Positions 42,588 through 51,465 of a stretch of DNA of 60,724 bases are shown piece after piece (the stretch's first letter is position 1; each line of letters starts with the position of its first letter). The DNA comes from an uncultured Lachnospiraceae bacterium (GTDB taxonomy: Bacteria; Bacillota; Clostridia; Lachnospirales; Lachnospiraceae). The DNA is taken from assembly GCA_910579935.1 (NCBI GenBank), contig CAJTVQ010000024.1:1-60724 (forward strand). Reading direction: 5' to 3'. Made by a program: the position numbers and the translations under genes. The notes beneath the pieces are model-generated. The model saw only the letters and a program-made list of their open reading frames with translations, was not told the DNA's origin and did not search any database.

Positions 42588-44267
42588 CTACTCTTCCGCA
42601 CCCGCATAACGGTTATACGCATTCTGGTATACTTCCAAAAGTTTATCCATACCGCATTTATCCCGCAGATGCCTGATATAAGCTTCCCACTCTTCATCCG
42701 TGGGACCGCCGTTTTTCAGCCACAGGCCCTCCTGCTCGGATACGGCGCTCTCAAAATCAGCTTTGTACCAGTCGATGTCATCCAGTTCTCTTCCCGTAAA
42801 CACACAGTCCACCGGATAGGTCGTGGCGTCTTCCACATACGGCATCCAGAAATCATACAGGTCAGTCAGACGTTCGATGGCACGGTCCTCCATCTTAAAC
42901 GTGGTCAGATAATAGTCGCTGAGGATCAGTTTCGGTCCGTTCACCTCATATTCGCCCTTTAACTCGCCGGAACTTTTGCCGTACTTCTCACGGCTCTCGT
43001 CATCGGAAATACTCAGCCATACACCGTCCTCATCCTGTTCCGTAAAATACGTACCGATCGGGCCATACTGGAGCTGCATAACAACTTCAGGATCATACCA
43101 CATATCATAAAATTTCAGCAGATTCGCCGGGCTCTTACACTTTTTCGTAATATTGAGCTGCCCGCTGTTAATACCGCCGCCGGTCCGGATCGTCACATTA
43201 TGCGTGCCGTCAGGTCCGTCTAAAACCGGCAGAAATACATAATCTTCCGCATAATCCCCCATCAGTTCCTCAATATACCACCATGTCGAAACTCCTACAT
43301 ATCCCTGGGAACATTTGGAAATCAACTGTGTATCCGTCTGACTGAACATCTCAAGATCCATCAGCCCTTCCGCATACCAGTCATGAAAGTAAGTGAGCGC
43401 CTCCCGGTACTGATCCGTTACACACATGAATTCCACCGTACCGTCATCTTTCAGAACAAGGTCATTGCAGACATCATTGGGCCAGTTCGTAAAACCGAAA
43501 CCTGCATAAAAGATATTCTGTCCCCAGCACCACTGGTCGAACCCCGTACTCATCGGAATCGTGCTTCCCGGTGCGTTTCCGTAATATTTCGCGCTCATAT
43601 CATTCTCTTTAAAAGCCTTTAGCGCGGTATGAAGTTCATCAAGCGTCTTTGGCACTTCCAGTCCCAGGTCATCCAGCCATGCTTTATTGATCATTGCAAA
43701 CTGCGGAATGGAATAAATGCTGTAATCTTCTGCCGCACCGATACCCGCCGTCCCCATGCGCTCGCCTGCCGGAAGGCCGTAAATGTATCCGTCGTCCATC
43801 GTAATGGCACTGCGGATATCCGGATTTTCTTCCAGAATCTTACTCAGGTTGGGCATATACTCTTCCGTCAGATATGGAGTAAGATCAATGAACGTTCCGT
43901 CATCTCCGTAACGGGAAATATCATAATTACTGAATCCCACACCCATAAAGGCATCCGGAAGTTCATTGCCCGCAATGCGGATGTTGACCTGCTCCCCCAA
44001 AGATTCGCTCATTGTAGTCCATTCAATCCGAATCCCCGCCTCTTCCTGGAGCCGGTTCAGGACCTCATTGTCATCATAGCCCGGGCTCAGCGCACCCTGC
44101 CCGCCCATAATGGCAAACTGCGTCTGGGAAATATCGGTATTGGCAATGCCTTTTTCATGATGCCCGTAATCTTTATCCCCGCACGCCGTTCCTGATAACG
44201 CAAGCGCCGCCATAAGTATGCAGGACACAAACTTTCTTCTATTATAACATTCCTTCCACTTTTTCAT
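42588..44267 (-). CDS. extracellular sugar-binding lipoprotein of an ABC importer
   Basis: A 559-residue solute-binding protein of the LplA/YtcQ-like group. A basic start and hydrophobic segment (RRKFVSCILMAALALSGTAC) end in a probable lipidated Cys near residue 30. A binding-protein fold covers the rest, with many Asp/Trp/Tyr residues typical of oligosaccharide binders. It likely captures fructo-oligosaccharides or sucrose given the GH32 and fructokinase beside it. AAAGGAAAAAATATT precedes the ATG. It follows the two permease genes by 21 bp. Confidence 0.9.
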   Translation of the reverse strand: MKKWKECYNRRKFVSCILMAALALSGTACGDKDYGHHEKGIANTDISQTQFAIMGGQGALSPGYDDNEVLNRLQEEAGIRIEWTTMSESLGEQVNIRIAGNELPDAFMGVGFSNYDISRYGDDGTFIDLTPYLTEEYMPNLSKILEENPDIRSAITMDDGYIYGLPAGERMGTAGIGAAEDYSIYSIPQFAMINKAWLDDLGLEVPKTLDELHTALKAFKENDMSAKYYGNAPGSTIPMSTGFDQWCWGQNIFYAGFGFTNWPNDVCNDLVLKDDGTVEFMCVTDQYREALTYFHDWYAEGLMDLEMFSQTDTQLISKCSQGYVGVSTWWYIEELMGDYAEDYVFLPVLDGPDGTHNVTIRTGGGINSGQLNITKKCKSPANLLKFYDMWYDPEVVMQLQYGPIGTYFTEQDEDGVWLSISDDESREKYGKSSGELKGEYEVNGPKLILSDYYLTTFKMEDRAIERLTDLYDFWMPYVEDATTYPVDCVFTGRELDDIDWYKADFESAVSEQEGLWLKNGGPTDEEWEAYIRHLRDKCGMDKLLEVYQNAYNRYAGAEE

Positions 44268-44288
44268 AATATTTTTTCCTTTCTGCGG

Positions 44289-45197
44289 TTAACCTTTTAC
44301 TGCACCTGCCATAAAACCTTTTTCAAAATACTTCTGAACAAACGGATAAACAACCAGCATCGGCAGAGCCGCTATGATAATGGACGAGAATTTGATCATT
44401 TCCGTCATCTTATTCAGTTCGGCAAAGCCGCCCGATATCGTACTAGCCTGACTTGCGCTGGCAGAGCTCTTGATCAGTATGTTTCTCAGCACGAGAGGCA
44501 GGGGCGCCTTGTTCGGAGAAGGCAGATAGATCATCGACGTAAACCAGTCGTTCCAGTATGCCACCATACTGAACACTACCATAACCGCCATGATCGAACG
44601 GCTTAAGGGCACTACAATTTTAATAAACGTAGTCCATTTGGAAGCGCCGTCTATATCCGCAGCCTCCACCATCTCTTTCGGAATGCTGTTCTCAAAAAAA
44701 TTCCTCACAATAATCATATTCCCGACTGCCACGCCGCCCGGCAAAAACAACGCCCACATATTATTGATCAGCCCGGTCTCCTTTACTACCAGATAGGTAG
44801 GAACCATACCGCCTCCGAAATACATTGTAATGATAAAAAAGATACTTAAAAACTTCCTGCCCGGCAGGCTCTTCACGCTCAGAGGATAAGCCGCCAGATA
44901 GAGTACGACAACGGAGAATACCGTACCGATGATCGTATATTTAAAACTGTTTATAAGACCGGTCAGAATATTCGGGTCGGCAAATACCGCCTTATATCCC
45001 TCCAAAGTAAACTGGCTGGGCAGAAGAAAGGTTTTGCCCGCATAAACGTCATATGGATCTGACACGGAAGCAATCAGCACATAATATAACGGATATGCCA
45101 CAATAAACAGAATAACGGTGCAGATCACAACAAGAATGATGTCACTGCTTCTTTCAGAAAGTCCTGTCAGCTTTCCTGATTTTGTATTTGCTTTCAT
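44289..45197 (-). CDS. sugar ABC transporter permease, LplC/YtcP type
   Basis: A 302-residue permease with six membrane helices. The ATPase-contact EAA loop reads EAADIDGASKWTTFIKIVVPLS (about 190-211). The C-terminus ends FEKGFMAGAVKG, the family hallmark. It pairs with the LplB-type permease 10 bp upstream. The energising ATPase gene is absent from the locus. Confidence 0.94.
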   Translation of the reverse strand: MKANTKSGKLTGLSERSSDIILVVICTVILFIVAYPLYYVLIASVSDPYDVYAGKTFLLPSQFTLEGYKAVFADPNILTGLINSFKYTIIGTVFSVVVLYLAAYPLSVKSLPGRKFLSIFFIITMYFGGGMVPTYLVVKETGLINNMWALFLPGGVAVGNMIIVRNFFENSIPKEMVEAADIDGASKWTTFIKIVVPLSRSIMAVMVVFSMVAYWNDWFTSMIYLPSPNKAPLPLVLRNILIKSSASASQASTISGGFAELNKMTEMIKFSSIIIAALPMLVVYPFVQKYFEKGFMAGAVKG

Positions 45198-45207
45198 ACC
45201 GCACCTC

Positions 45208-46152
45208 CTATATGAAACTCGTGTCTTCGGATATCTTGCCGGCTATCTTGTTTACCGCGATCAGCAGGATAATATTGATCACCGTATTGAACAGCCCCAC
45301 TGCCGTGGAATAACTGTACTTGGCATGTTCGATACCCTGCTGGTAAACATAGACTGCGATCACATCGCTCGTCGCCTTATTTAGGTCGGTCTGCAAAAGC
45401 CACACTTTTTCAAACCCGACATTCATAAGACCGCCTGCGCTCATGATCAGGTTCAGGACCATGATGGAAGTCAGCTCTGGTATATCGATATGAATGATCC
45501 GCTGGAATAAAGACGCTCCGTCCACTTTCGCAGCCTCATAAAGCGAAGTATCTATATTCGATAACGTAGCCATGTAAACAATAATGCCCCATCCTGCATC
45601 CTGCCAAATACCGGAGGCTATGTAAATTGTACGGAATGCAGAAGACTCCGTCAGGAAATCTATGGATGTTCCCGCGATCAGGTTAATAAGACCGCCCGAA
45701 GGACTGAGGAAAATGCGGATCATACCGCAGATAACCATGGTGGAAATAAAGTGCGGTGCATACAGCACGGTCTGCGTCACTCTTTTAAACCGCTGAAACC
45801 TCAGTTGATTCATCATCAAAGCAAGAATAATGGGAATCGGGAATCCCCACAGCAGACTGTAAAAACTAAGTACTACCGTATTCTTGATCATACGTCCAAA
45901 AGTCGGAGCGCTGAAGAATCGTCTGAACCATTCCAGCCCGACCCATTCACTCCCCATAAATCCCCGGCTGGCTTTATAATCCCTAAACGCAATCTGAATG
46001 CCATACATCGGTATGTACTTATATACAATGGTCAGTACCACGGGGACCAAGAGCATCAGATATAACTGCCAGTTATCCATTATCCGTTTTTTTAGCGATT
46101 TGCCTCCCGGCTGCGGGGCCGGTCCTGCAACTGCTGTTTTAGTTCTACTCAT
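45208..46152 (-). CDS. sugar ABC transporter permease, LplB type
   Basis: A 314-residue permease with six helices; the first is WQLYLMLLVPVVLTIVYKYIPMYG, followed by the family motif YGIQIAFRDYKASRG and GLEWFRRFF. The EAA loop is YEAAKVDGASLFQRIIHIDIP. First gene of the fructan operon, with AAAGGAGATAGGAA before the ATG. Its promoter (46234-46263) carries a LacI-type operator between the -10 and the gene. Confidence 0.94.
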   Translation of the reverse strand: MSRTKTAVAGPAPQPGGKSLKKRIMDNWQLYLMLLVPVVLTIVYKYIPMYGIQIAFRDYKASRGFMGSEWVGLEWFRRFFSAPTFGRMIKNTVVLSFYSLLWGFPIPIILALMMNQLRFQRFKRVTQTVLYAPHFISTMVICGMIRIFLSPSGGLINLIAGTSIDFLTESSAFRTIYIASGIWQDAGWGIIVYMATLSNIDTSLYEAAKVDGASLFQRIIHIDIPELTSIMVLNLIMSAGGLMNVGFEKVWLLQTDLNKATSDVIAVYVYQQGIEHAKYSYSTAVGLFNTVINIILLIAVNKIAGKISEDTSFI

Positions 46153-46207
46153 TTCCTATCTCCTTTCCTTCCTGTCTCACATTTCATCCATGCGCAGCAC
46201 TTTTTCG

Positions 46208-46223
46208 TGAAACGTTATTTTCA
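46208..46223. promoter_or_regulatory. LacI-type operator O1 at the fructan operon promoter
   Basis: TGAAACGTTATTTTCA, a TGAAA/TTTCA dyad with a CG step in the half-site TGAAACGTTA. It lies 10 bp past the -10 box, where a bound repressor would block transcription. The same half-site recurs in O2. Confidence 0.65.
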
Positions 46224-46233
46224 TGTTATTGGC

Positions 46234-46263
46234 ATTCTATCACCATTTTGCCATTAAAGTCAA
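46234..46263 (-). promoter_or_regulatory. sigma-A promoter of the fructan operon
   Basis: On the minus strand TTGACT (46258-46263), an 18-bp spacer and TAGAAT (46234-46239). The leader to the permease ATG is about 75 nt. Confidence 0.7.
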
Positions 46264-46357
46264 TATTATTTGGCTATTTTATTGTTATATTTTATATTTT
46301 CTTTCATTATACACAAAAATAATTATGCATTTTTGTTGATTATTTATAGTAATATTT

Positions 46358-46373
46358 CATGTAACGTTTCATG
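46358..46373. promoter_or_regulatory. LacI-type operator O2 beside the lacI-like promoter
   Basis: CATGTAACGTTTCATG is a 16-bp dyad with central CG and one mismatched pair (ATGTAA against ATGAAA), the classic LacI-family operator pattern. It sits 17 bp upstream of the regulator's own -35 box and 150 bp from O1, so autoregulation or looping is possible. Confidence 0.65.
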
Positions 46374-46390
46374 AATAATCTATTTTACAC

Positions 46391-46419
46391 TTTACAAATC
46401 CACTTTTTTATTCTATAAT
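46391..46419 (+). promoter_or_regulatory. sigma-A promoter of the LacI-family regulator
   Basis: TTTACA (46391-46396), 17-bp spacer, TATAAT (46414-46419). The leader before the ATG at 46638 is unusually long, about 210 nt, and I saw no riboswitch or small gene in it. Confidence 0.75.
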
Positions 46420-46637
46420 AGACTATATGTAAAAGGATTTATGCTCTATTTTCTATTTTTAACTTTCAGCCGCCCTATGGAGCAGCTGGTTTATATCATT
46501 AATTTCACAGAATTTCACGATTGTTTTCATGGTTTGCACGCCGCTGTCCGCGGCAGGGTCGCCGCCCTCACAATTCAGCCCGCTTTTGTCCCGGCTTTTC
46601 GCGAAACGCTGTGAAACCCGCTTAAAGGAGATTCCAT

Positions 46638-47636
46638 ATGAAAAAAGAAAATTCCGCTCCGACCATGAAGGATGTAGCGAGGGAAGCCGGAGTTGCTCTC
46701 GGCACAGTATCCAAAGTAGTAAACGGCCTGCCTGTCGGCGATTCTTACAAAACCCGAGTGGAAGACGCCATCCGGAAGTTAAACTATCAGGTCAACAGCT
46801 ATGCGCAGGGGCTGAAGGCTGACAGAACCTATACAGTCGCCCTTCTGATCCCCAATACCATAGATCCGTTCTACGCATCGCTGACCCACTATATCAATAC
46901 CGCACTCATGAAACGAAAATACAGGATGCTGCTATGCGCCACCGACTTTGACCCCAGACAGGAACAGGAATACGTCAGGATGGCGCAGCACAACAGAGTA
47001 GACGGCATCATCGGCCTGACCTACAACCCGGAACTTATTGTAGATGAAAATATCCCCTTCGTCGCGATTGACCGTTCCATGGGCCCGAAGATTCCGTGTG
47101 TCGCCTGTGACAACTTTTTCGGCGGACAGCTCGCCGCCGAGAAGCTCGCGGACCTGGGCTGTAAAAATGTTGCATTCCTGCGCAGCGGTTCTCCCCTTGT
47201 CAATGAACCAAACAAACGGAAGGCAGGTTTTGAGACAGGCTGCCTGTCACGCGGCCTTGCATATGAAATGAAACTGCTAAATGACGGAGACTCTTACGAG
47301 GAATTTGAACGTTTTCTGTCAGAACATATATCTGACGGAAAGCTGGCATTCGATGGAATCTTCTGCGTAACAGACCGTCTTGCGTATCTGATCCTGCACT
47401 CGCTGCGCAAACTGCACCAGCGGGTTCCGGAAGATGTCCAGCTTATAGGTTTCGACGGAATACGTGCTTTCGGCAGCATAGATTATCACTGTTCCACCAT
47501 CGTGCAGCCCGTCCCGGAGATGGCGGAAATGTGTGTCGATCTTCTTCTGCGGGAAAATATGATGGCAAAGCCGCCGTTAGTCTGCCTGCCTGTCACGTAT
47601 GCATACGGCGGAACCACCCTGGAGCCATTAACCTGA
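46638..47636 (+). CDS. LacI/GalR-family transcriptional repressor
   Basis: A 332-residue regulator. The N-terminal helix-turn-helix reads MKDVAREAGVALGTVSKVVNG (about 10-30), then the hinge YQVNSYAQGLKADRT, then a periplasmic-binding-protein-like sugar domain (VALLIPNTIDPFYASL, VDGIIGLTYN, LIGFDGIRAF). AAAGGAG is 8 nt before the ATG. Divergent from the ABC-GH32-fructokinase operon, it should be its local repressor, released by an imported sugar or phosphate ester. Two matching dyads lie in the shared 485-bp gap. Confidence 0.93.
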   Translation: MKKENSAPTMKDVAREAGVALGTVSKVVNGLPVGDSYKTRVEDAIRKLNYQVNSYAQGLKADRTYTVALLIPNTIDPFYASLTHYINTALMKRKYRMLLCATDFDPRQEQEYVRMAQHNRVDGIIGLTYNPELIVDENIPFVAIDRSMGPKIPCVACDNFFGGQLAAEKLADLGCKNVAFLRSGSPLVNEPNKRKAGFETGCLSRGLAYEMKLLNDGDSYEEFERFLSEHISDGKLAFDGIFCVTDRLAYLILHSLRKLHQRVPEDVQLIGFDGIRAFGSIDYHCSTIVQPVPEMAEMCVDLLLRENMMAKPPLVCLPVTYAYGGTTLEPLT

Positions 47637-47660
47637 AAACACACGGACAGGAGGTATCAC

Positions 47661-48422
47661 ATGCGTATCGGAAATCTCGACGGCTCAAATAGATCCGAAG
47701 ACCTGATTCAATTATTACGGCCGGAAAACCAACAGACATTAACCGGCTCCCGGAAAATGAAAAACTGGTGGCATTATCATAAATGGTATGTAATCGCCGG
47801 AATGTTCCTGTTGGCAGCCGCCTGCAGCCTGTTTGGAAACGCTCTTGGAATTTTTACAAAATCACCGGACCTGCAGATCGCGTATATCGGCAAAACCGTG
47901 CTGCCGCAGGACACCGTTCGGGCCATGGAACAGATCTTTGCCTCGCTGGCCGGGGATTACAATCAGGACGGGGAAATCCTTGTCCGAGTTCACCAGTATA
48001 TCAGCGACAGCCAGACTGCCGATGCCGAGACCACTTATTATCAATATGCTTCCGAAATCACTTTACTCGGAGATATAGCCGAAGCCGAAAGCTACTTCTT
48101 CCTGATGGACAATCCGCAGAGCTTCCAGCAGGAACATCAGCTTCTGGCCTCATCTGACGGAAACTGCCCGGGCCAGGCCGACTATTCCGTCGGGGATAAA
48201 ACCATCCTGTGGTCTGACTGCCCCATACTGTCGGAAGCAGAAGCAGGCTCCTATACCGAAACCGCAGCCGGACAGACCGTCACCGGAAACAACCAGGAGA
48301 TACTCGCCGGTCTTTATCTCGGAAGACGCTGCTTCTATAACGAAAAGAGGACGGAACATGCGGATGAATGCAGTGCATTGTGGGATTTATTGTACAGCTG
48401 TCAGGCAAATGTACAAGAGTGA
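47661..48422 (+). CDS. membrane-anchored protein of unknown function
   Basis: A 253-residue protein with one membrane helix (about 44-65, WYVIAGMFLLAAACSLFGNALGI) after a charged N-terminus; the remaining 190 residues are outside or inside depending on topology. The outer part has several short Ser/Asp/Tyr-rich motifs. The start at 47661 is supported by AGGAGG 6-7 nt upstream; a second Met (MKNWWHYHKW, 47757) lacks one. It follows the LacI-type gene by 24 bp, so it may share its transcript. Not recognised as a named family. Confidence 0.6.
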   Translation: MRIGNLDGSNRSEDLIQLLRPENQQTLTGSRKMKNWWHYHKWYVIAGMFLLAAACSLFGNALGIFTKSPDLQIAYIGKTVLPQDTVRAMEQIFASLAGDYNQDGEILVRVHQYISDSQTADAETTYYQYASEITLLGDIAEAESYFFLMDNPQSFQQEHQLLASSDGNCPGQADYSVGDKTILWSDCPILSEAEAGSYTETAAGQTVTGNNQEILAGLYLGRRCFYNEKRTEHADECSALWDLLYSCQANVQE

Positions 48423-48551
48423 AAGATGTTTCATTTCTTTGACTCCCGGGGTTGTGCCTGCGCTGTATCCGCAAACTTGTTTTGAGCAGAAAACAGCACA
48501 GAAATGATGAAAAAATGACAGAAGACCATAAAGATCAGAGAGGTGTTTCTT

Positions 48552-49148
48552 ATGAAAAAAATCGCTTATGTTTGTATATTCCATATCCTGCTGGCCCTGG
48601 CGCTGACCGGCTGCTCCGGTCTGCCTTCCGCCCCGGATGAAGACACGGATACCGCCGCTGCCCCAGACTATATAAGCGTCGGCAGTCATCTGACCGTCCA
48701 CAGCACGGATGACCGCCTGACGCTTCTAAATAACATGGACACCCTGTCTGCGGACGGCCTTTATTATGCTTCATGGACAGCCGGCAGTGCAAAACCCTAC
48801 GAAAATGCGGACGGTGATACCATTGACCTGTACGATGCCCAGCTTTACCTGTTATCAGGGGAATTTCAAAATGCCCAAACCGCCGAAGAATACATGAACG
48901 ACTGGATGAATGCCGGATATGCCAACTACCATGTGAACGCCGGGGAAACGGTCACCTGCAACGGACAAACCTATACTCTGATCACCTATTCTTTTACCAA
49001 TCCGGAAAACCCTTATGACCGGGGCGTATCTGCCTTCGGCGTTTATGGGAACTGCGCCGTATGCATCGAACTGACCTGTCAGGAGGAATACCGGGAAGAT
49101 CTGCATGAAATGCTGACGGAATTCCTGAATGGATGCAGCTACCATTGA
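48552..49148 (+). CDS. putative lipoprotein of unknown function
   Basis: A 198-residue protein with a signal peptide and lipobox LALTGC about residue 20. The mature part contains YEN-type charged segments and a four-Cys C-terminal half (CNG, CAVC, CQEE, CSYH). The GTG at 48543 is in frame, but AGAGAGG sits 8 nt before the ATG at 48552. It lies 129 bp after the membrane protein gene and both may be co-transcribed. Function unknown; a substrate-binding or envelope role is only a guess. Confidence 0.6.
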   Translation: MKKIAYVCIFHILLALALTGCSGLPSAPDEDTDTAAAPDYISVGSHLTVHSTDDRLTLLNNMDTLSADGLYYASWTAGSAKPYENADGDTIDLYDAQLYLLSGEFQNAQTAEEYMNDWMNAGYANYHVNAGETVTCNGQTYTLITYSFTNPENPYDRGVSAFGVYGNCAVCIELTCQEEYREDLHEMLTEFLNGCSYH

Positions 49149-49163
49149 CCATACAGGCGGCCT

Positions 49164-49868
49164 TTAATTCCCTTCAGGAAAATGTTCTTCCAGCCAGCGG
49201 ACCGCACAGTGCGCCAGACAGGCGGAGCCGATCGGACAGACATCCTCGTTGAACCGAACTTTCGGATTATGAGCCGGTGCGTCACCCCGCTCATCCATAT
49301 ACCCTGCCGAAAGATACATAAACACGCTGGGGACTTTCTCCGTAATGGTCGCAAAATCCTCGGAAGCGCTGGCTGACGCGTCCGGAACAGGAGTCAGACC
49401 GGGAATCGGCAATTCCTTCATATAGCCTGCCATCTCGTTAGTCATGACCGCATCACAGACCAGCGGCGGCACCTCGGAAATCATCTTCACCTCTGCCGCT
49501 CCCCCAAATACCTCCGCAGTCTTTTGGGTAACTTCCTTCAGCCGCCGGACCAGTTTTTCACGGCTGGCACCGTCATTGGTGCGCAGGGTTCCCTGGAGAA
49601 CGGCGGTATCAGGGATAATATTAGGCGCAGAACCTGCGGAAAAATTACCCACGGTCAGCACACAGGCTTTGCCGGGGTCTGCTTCCCGGGCAATCAGCGA
49701 CTCCAGCGCAAGGTAAATATGGACGCCGATATTGATTGGATCAATGGAATTATGCGGATACGCGCCGTGGGCGCCCCGTCCGCGAACCGTGATCCGAAAA
49801 CCGTCCACAGAGTATATCATGGTTCCGCCTCCACGCAGTTCCAGTGCCCGTTTATAAAAATCCATCAT
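49164..49868 (-). pseudogene. M20-family amidohydrolase with in-frame internal deletion
   Basis: A 234-residue product. It starts MMDFYKRALELR, the normal first residues of M20 aminoacylase-like amidohydrolases, with AAGG upstream. It then jumps straight to GGGTMIYSVDGFRITVRGRG and HGAYPH, which lie near residue 175 in normal proteins of about 390. The missing stretch holds the catalytic Cys/His/Asp/Glu metal ligands. The dimerisation domain and the last ligand region (PAHNPKVRFNEDVC) remain. Frame is kept across the gap, so a stable but inactive protein is possible. It lies 47 bp after the second MATE gene. Confidence 0.8.
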
Positions 49869-49915
49869 CGTACCTTTTTAAGTTGGATAAATTGCAGTAA
49901 AAGATGCCGATGCCG

Positions 49916-51313
49916 TCAATGCCCTCCTTTCATGGGTTTTATGATTCTTTTATTTGCACGCAGCATAAATAAAACTGCTGCTAAAATTGCTGCAAATTCC
50001 GCAATCGGAAACGCCCACCATATCATTACGGCTGCATTCCCAAACCTTGCAAACAGCCACGCCAGCGGCAATACAACGATGCACAGCCTGAGCAGTGAAA
50101 CGATCAGGGAATAAAAACCGCATCCCAATGCCTGAAACACCCCCTGTATCGCAATATTTCCTCCGGCAAACAGGAAACCTGCCGCAATGATCCTGGCTGC
50201 CATGACACATAATACTTCCGTTTCTTCCGACATGGCAAACAATCCGATCAGGGGGCCTGCAAACAACTCAAGACCCGCCAGCCCGGCCAGCATGATCACC
50301 TCTGTATACAGGATTCCATAAAATATCCCCTGCTTTACACGTTTCCCCGATCCCATTCCATAATTGAACGAAACAATAGGCGTAATGGCATCCCTGAGTC
50401 CAAAACCTGCAAAAAATATGAACTGCTGGATTGTATAAAAAATGCCGTATGCCGTCACCGCTGCCTGCGATACGGTAGCAAAAATAACGTTTACACTGTA
50501 AGTCATGAGTGACATCAGCGCCTGCATGATGATAGCCGGAAGCCCGATCACATAGATTTCTTTCACAATACCGCTTTCCAGTTTCAGATATCTGATGCCG
50601 GGCTTTATCTCTGCATTTTTCCTGTAATGCAGGAACATGGCGATCAGCATGGACACAACCTGCCCCAATACAGTGGCATAAGCCGCACCACGGATTCCCG
50701 TCGCCGGAAGTCCGAACCAGCCGAAAATCATGATGGGGTCTAAAATAATATTGACAACCGCACCTGATACCTGCGCAATGGTAGAATACACGGTCTTCCC
50801 GGTTGCCTGCAGCAGCTTTTCATAAATCGAAAACATGATAATGCCAAAAGATGCAGCCGAGCAGATGGAGAGATAAGAGCTTCCCATCCTGAGAATCACC
50901 CCATCCTTTGTCTGGCTCCCGATATAGGCTTTCACCCCGAACAGTCCGAACAATAAAAACACTGCGTAAATGATAAGCGCTAATGCCACTCCGTTTCCTG
51001 CCGTTTTTGCGGCCTTTTCCTCATCCCGCTGTCCCAGGCTCTTTGCCAGCAGGGCGTTCACGCCCACACCTGTGCCGATTCCGAATGCCACCATCAGCAT
51101 CTGCACGGGAAATGCCAGCGTCAGTGCGTTTACCGCACATTCACCGGCATTGACGATACCGTCCGCATCCGGTATTCTTGCGACAAACATACTGTCTACA
51201 ATGTTATAACATGCCTGCAATACCATCGATAAAATAATCGGTATTCCCATGTTCAGCATAACTTTGGGAACTGCTTCTGCCCCCATCTTGTTTGTTGTCA
51301 TTTCTTTATTCAA
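49916..51313 (-). CDS. MATE-family efflux transporter behind a leader ORF
   Basis: A 465-residue, roughly twelve-helix MATE protein: GIPIILSMVLQACYNIVDSMFVARI, two internally related halves, and basic C-terminal RANKRIIKP. The frame is open to 51340, but the best start is the TTG at 51313 (MNKEMTTNKMG), since GGAGG is 5-6 nt upstream; an ATG at 51301 is the fallback. A consensus promoter, an early intrinsic terminator and a 28-codon leader ORF that ends inside the MATE start all lie upstream, pointing to translational/attenuation control. It could export a translation-blocking compound. Confidence 0.88.
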   Translation of the reverse strand: MNKEMTTNKMGAEAVPKVMLNMGIPIILSMVLQACYNIVDSMFVARIPDADGIVNAGECAVNALTLAFPVQMLMVAFGIGTGVGVNALLAKSLGQRDEEKAAKTAGNGVALALIIYAVFLLFGLFGVKAYIGSQTKDGVILRMGSSYLSICSAASFGIIMFSIYEKLLQATGKTVYSTIAQVSGAVVNIILDPIMIFGWFGLPATGIRGAAYATVLGQVVSMLIAMFLHYRKNAEIKPGIRYLKLESGIVKEIYVIGLPAIIMQALMSLMTYSVNVIFATVSQAAVTAYGIFYTIQQFIFFAGFGLRDAITPIVSFNYGMGSGKRVKQGIFYGILYTEVIMLAGLAGLELFAGPLIGLFAMSEETEVLCVMAARIIAAGFLFAGGNIAIQGVFQALGCGFYSLIVSLLRLCIVVLPLAWLFARFGNAAVMIWWAFPIAEFAAILAAVLFMLRANKRIIKPMKGGH

Positions 51314-51392
51314 TTTTCCCTCCGTTTCTATTGAATACATTAGAATGTACTCTCAGGAGACTTTTCCGGAAAGCTGCCACAACCATATTCAT
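51306..51392 (-). CDS. 28-codon leader ORF before the MATE gene
   Basis: Starts ATG AAT ATG (product MNMVVAAFRKSLLRVHSN...) with AGGA 7 nt upstream, and stops at a TAA 2 bp past the MATE TTG start. It covers the MATE Shine-Dalgarno GGAGG, so a ribosome translating it would control access to that site. Its codon pattern alone does not prove expression. Confidence 0.45.
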   Translation of the reverse strand: MNMVVAAFRKSLLRVHSNVFNRNGGKIE

Positions 51393-51410
51393 TACGTGTT
51401 CCTGTGCAAG

Positions 51411-51445
51411 AAAAAAAAGCGCCAATCCAATATCTGGATTTACGC
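51411..51445 (-). terminator. intrinsic terminator in the MATE leader (attenuator)
   Basis: On the minus strand GCGTAAATCCA, loop, TGGATTGGCGC, then eight T. One wobble and one mismatch break the stem. It starts only about 15 nt after the expected transcription start and lies before the leader ORF, so it would stop most transcripts at about 50 nt unless bypassed. Confidence 0.75.
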
Positions 51446-51465
51446 TTCTGCTACACGACGATAAT

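Noticed and set aside
46560..46637. Third LacI-like operator at GCGAAACGCTGTGAAAC in the regulator's leader
   Set aside because: It lacks the symmetry of O1 and O2; only the GAAACG core is shared, which could be chance.
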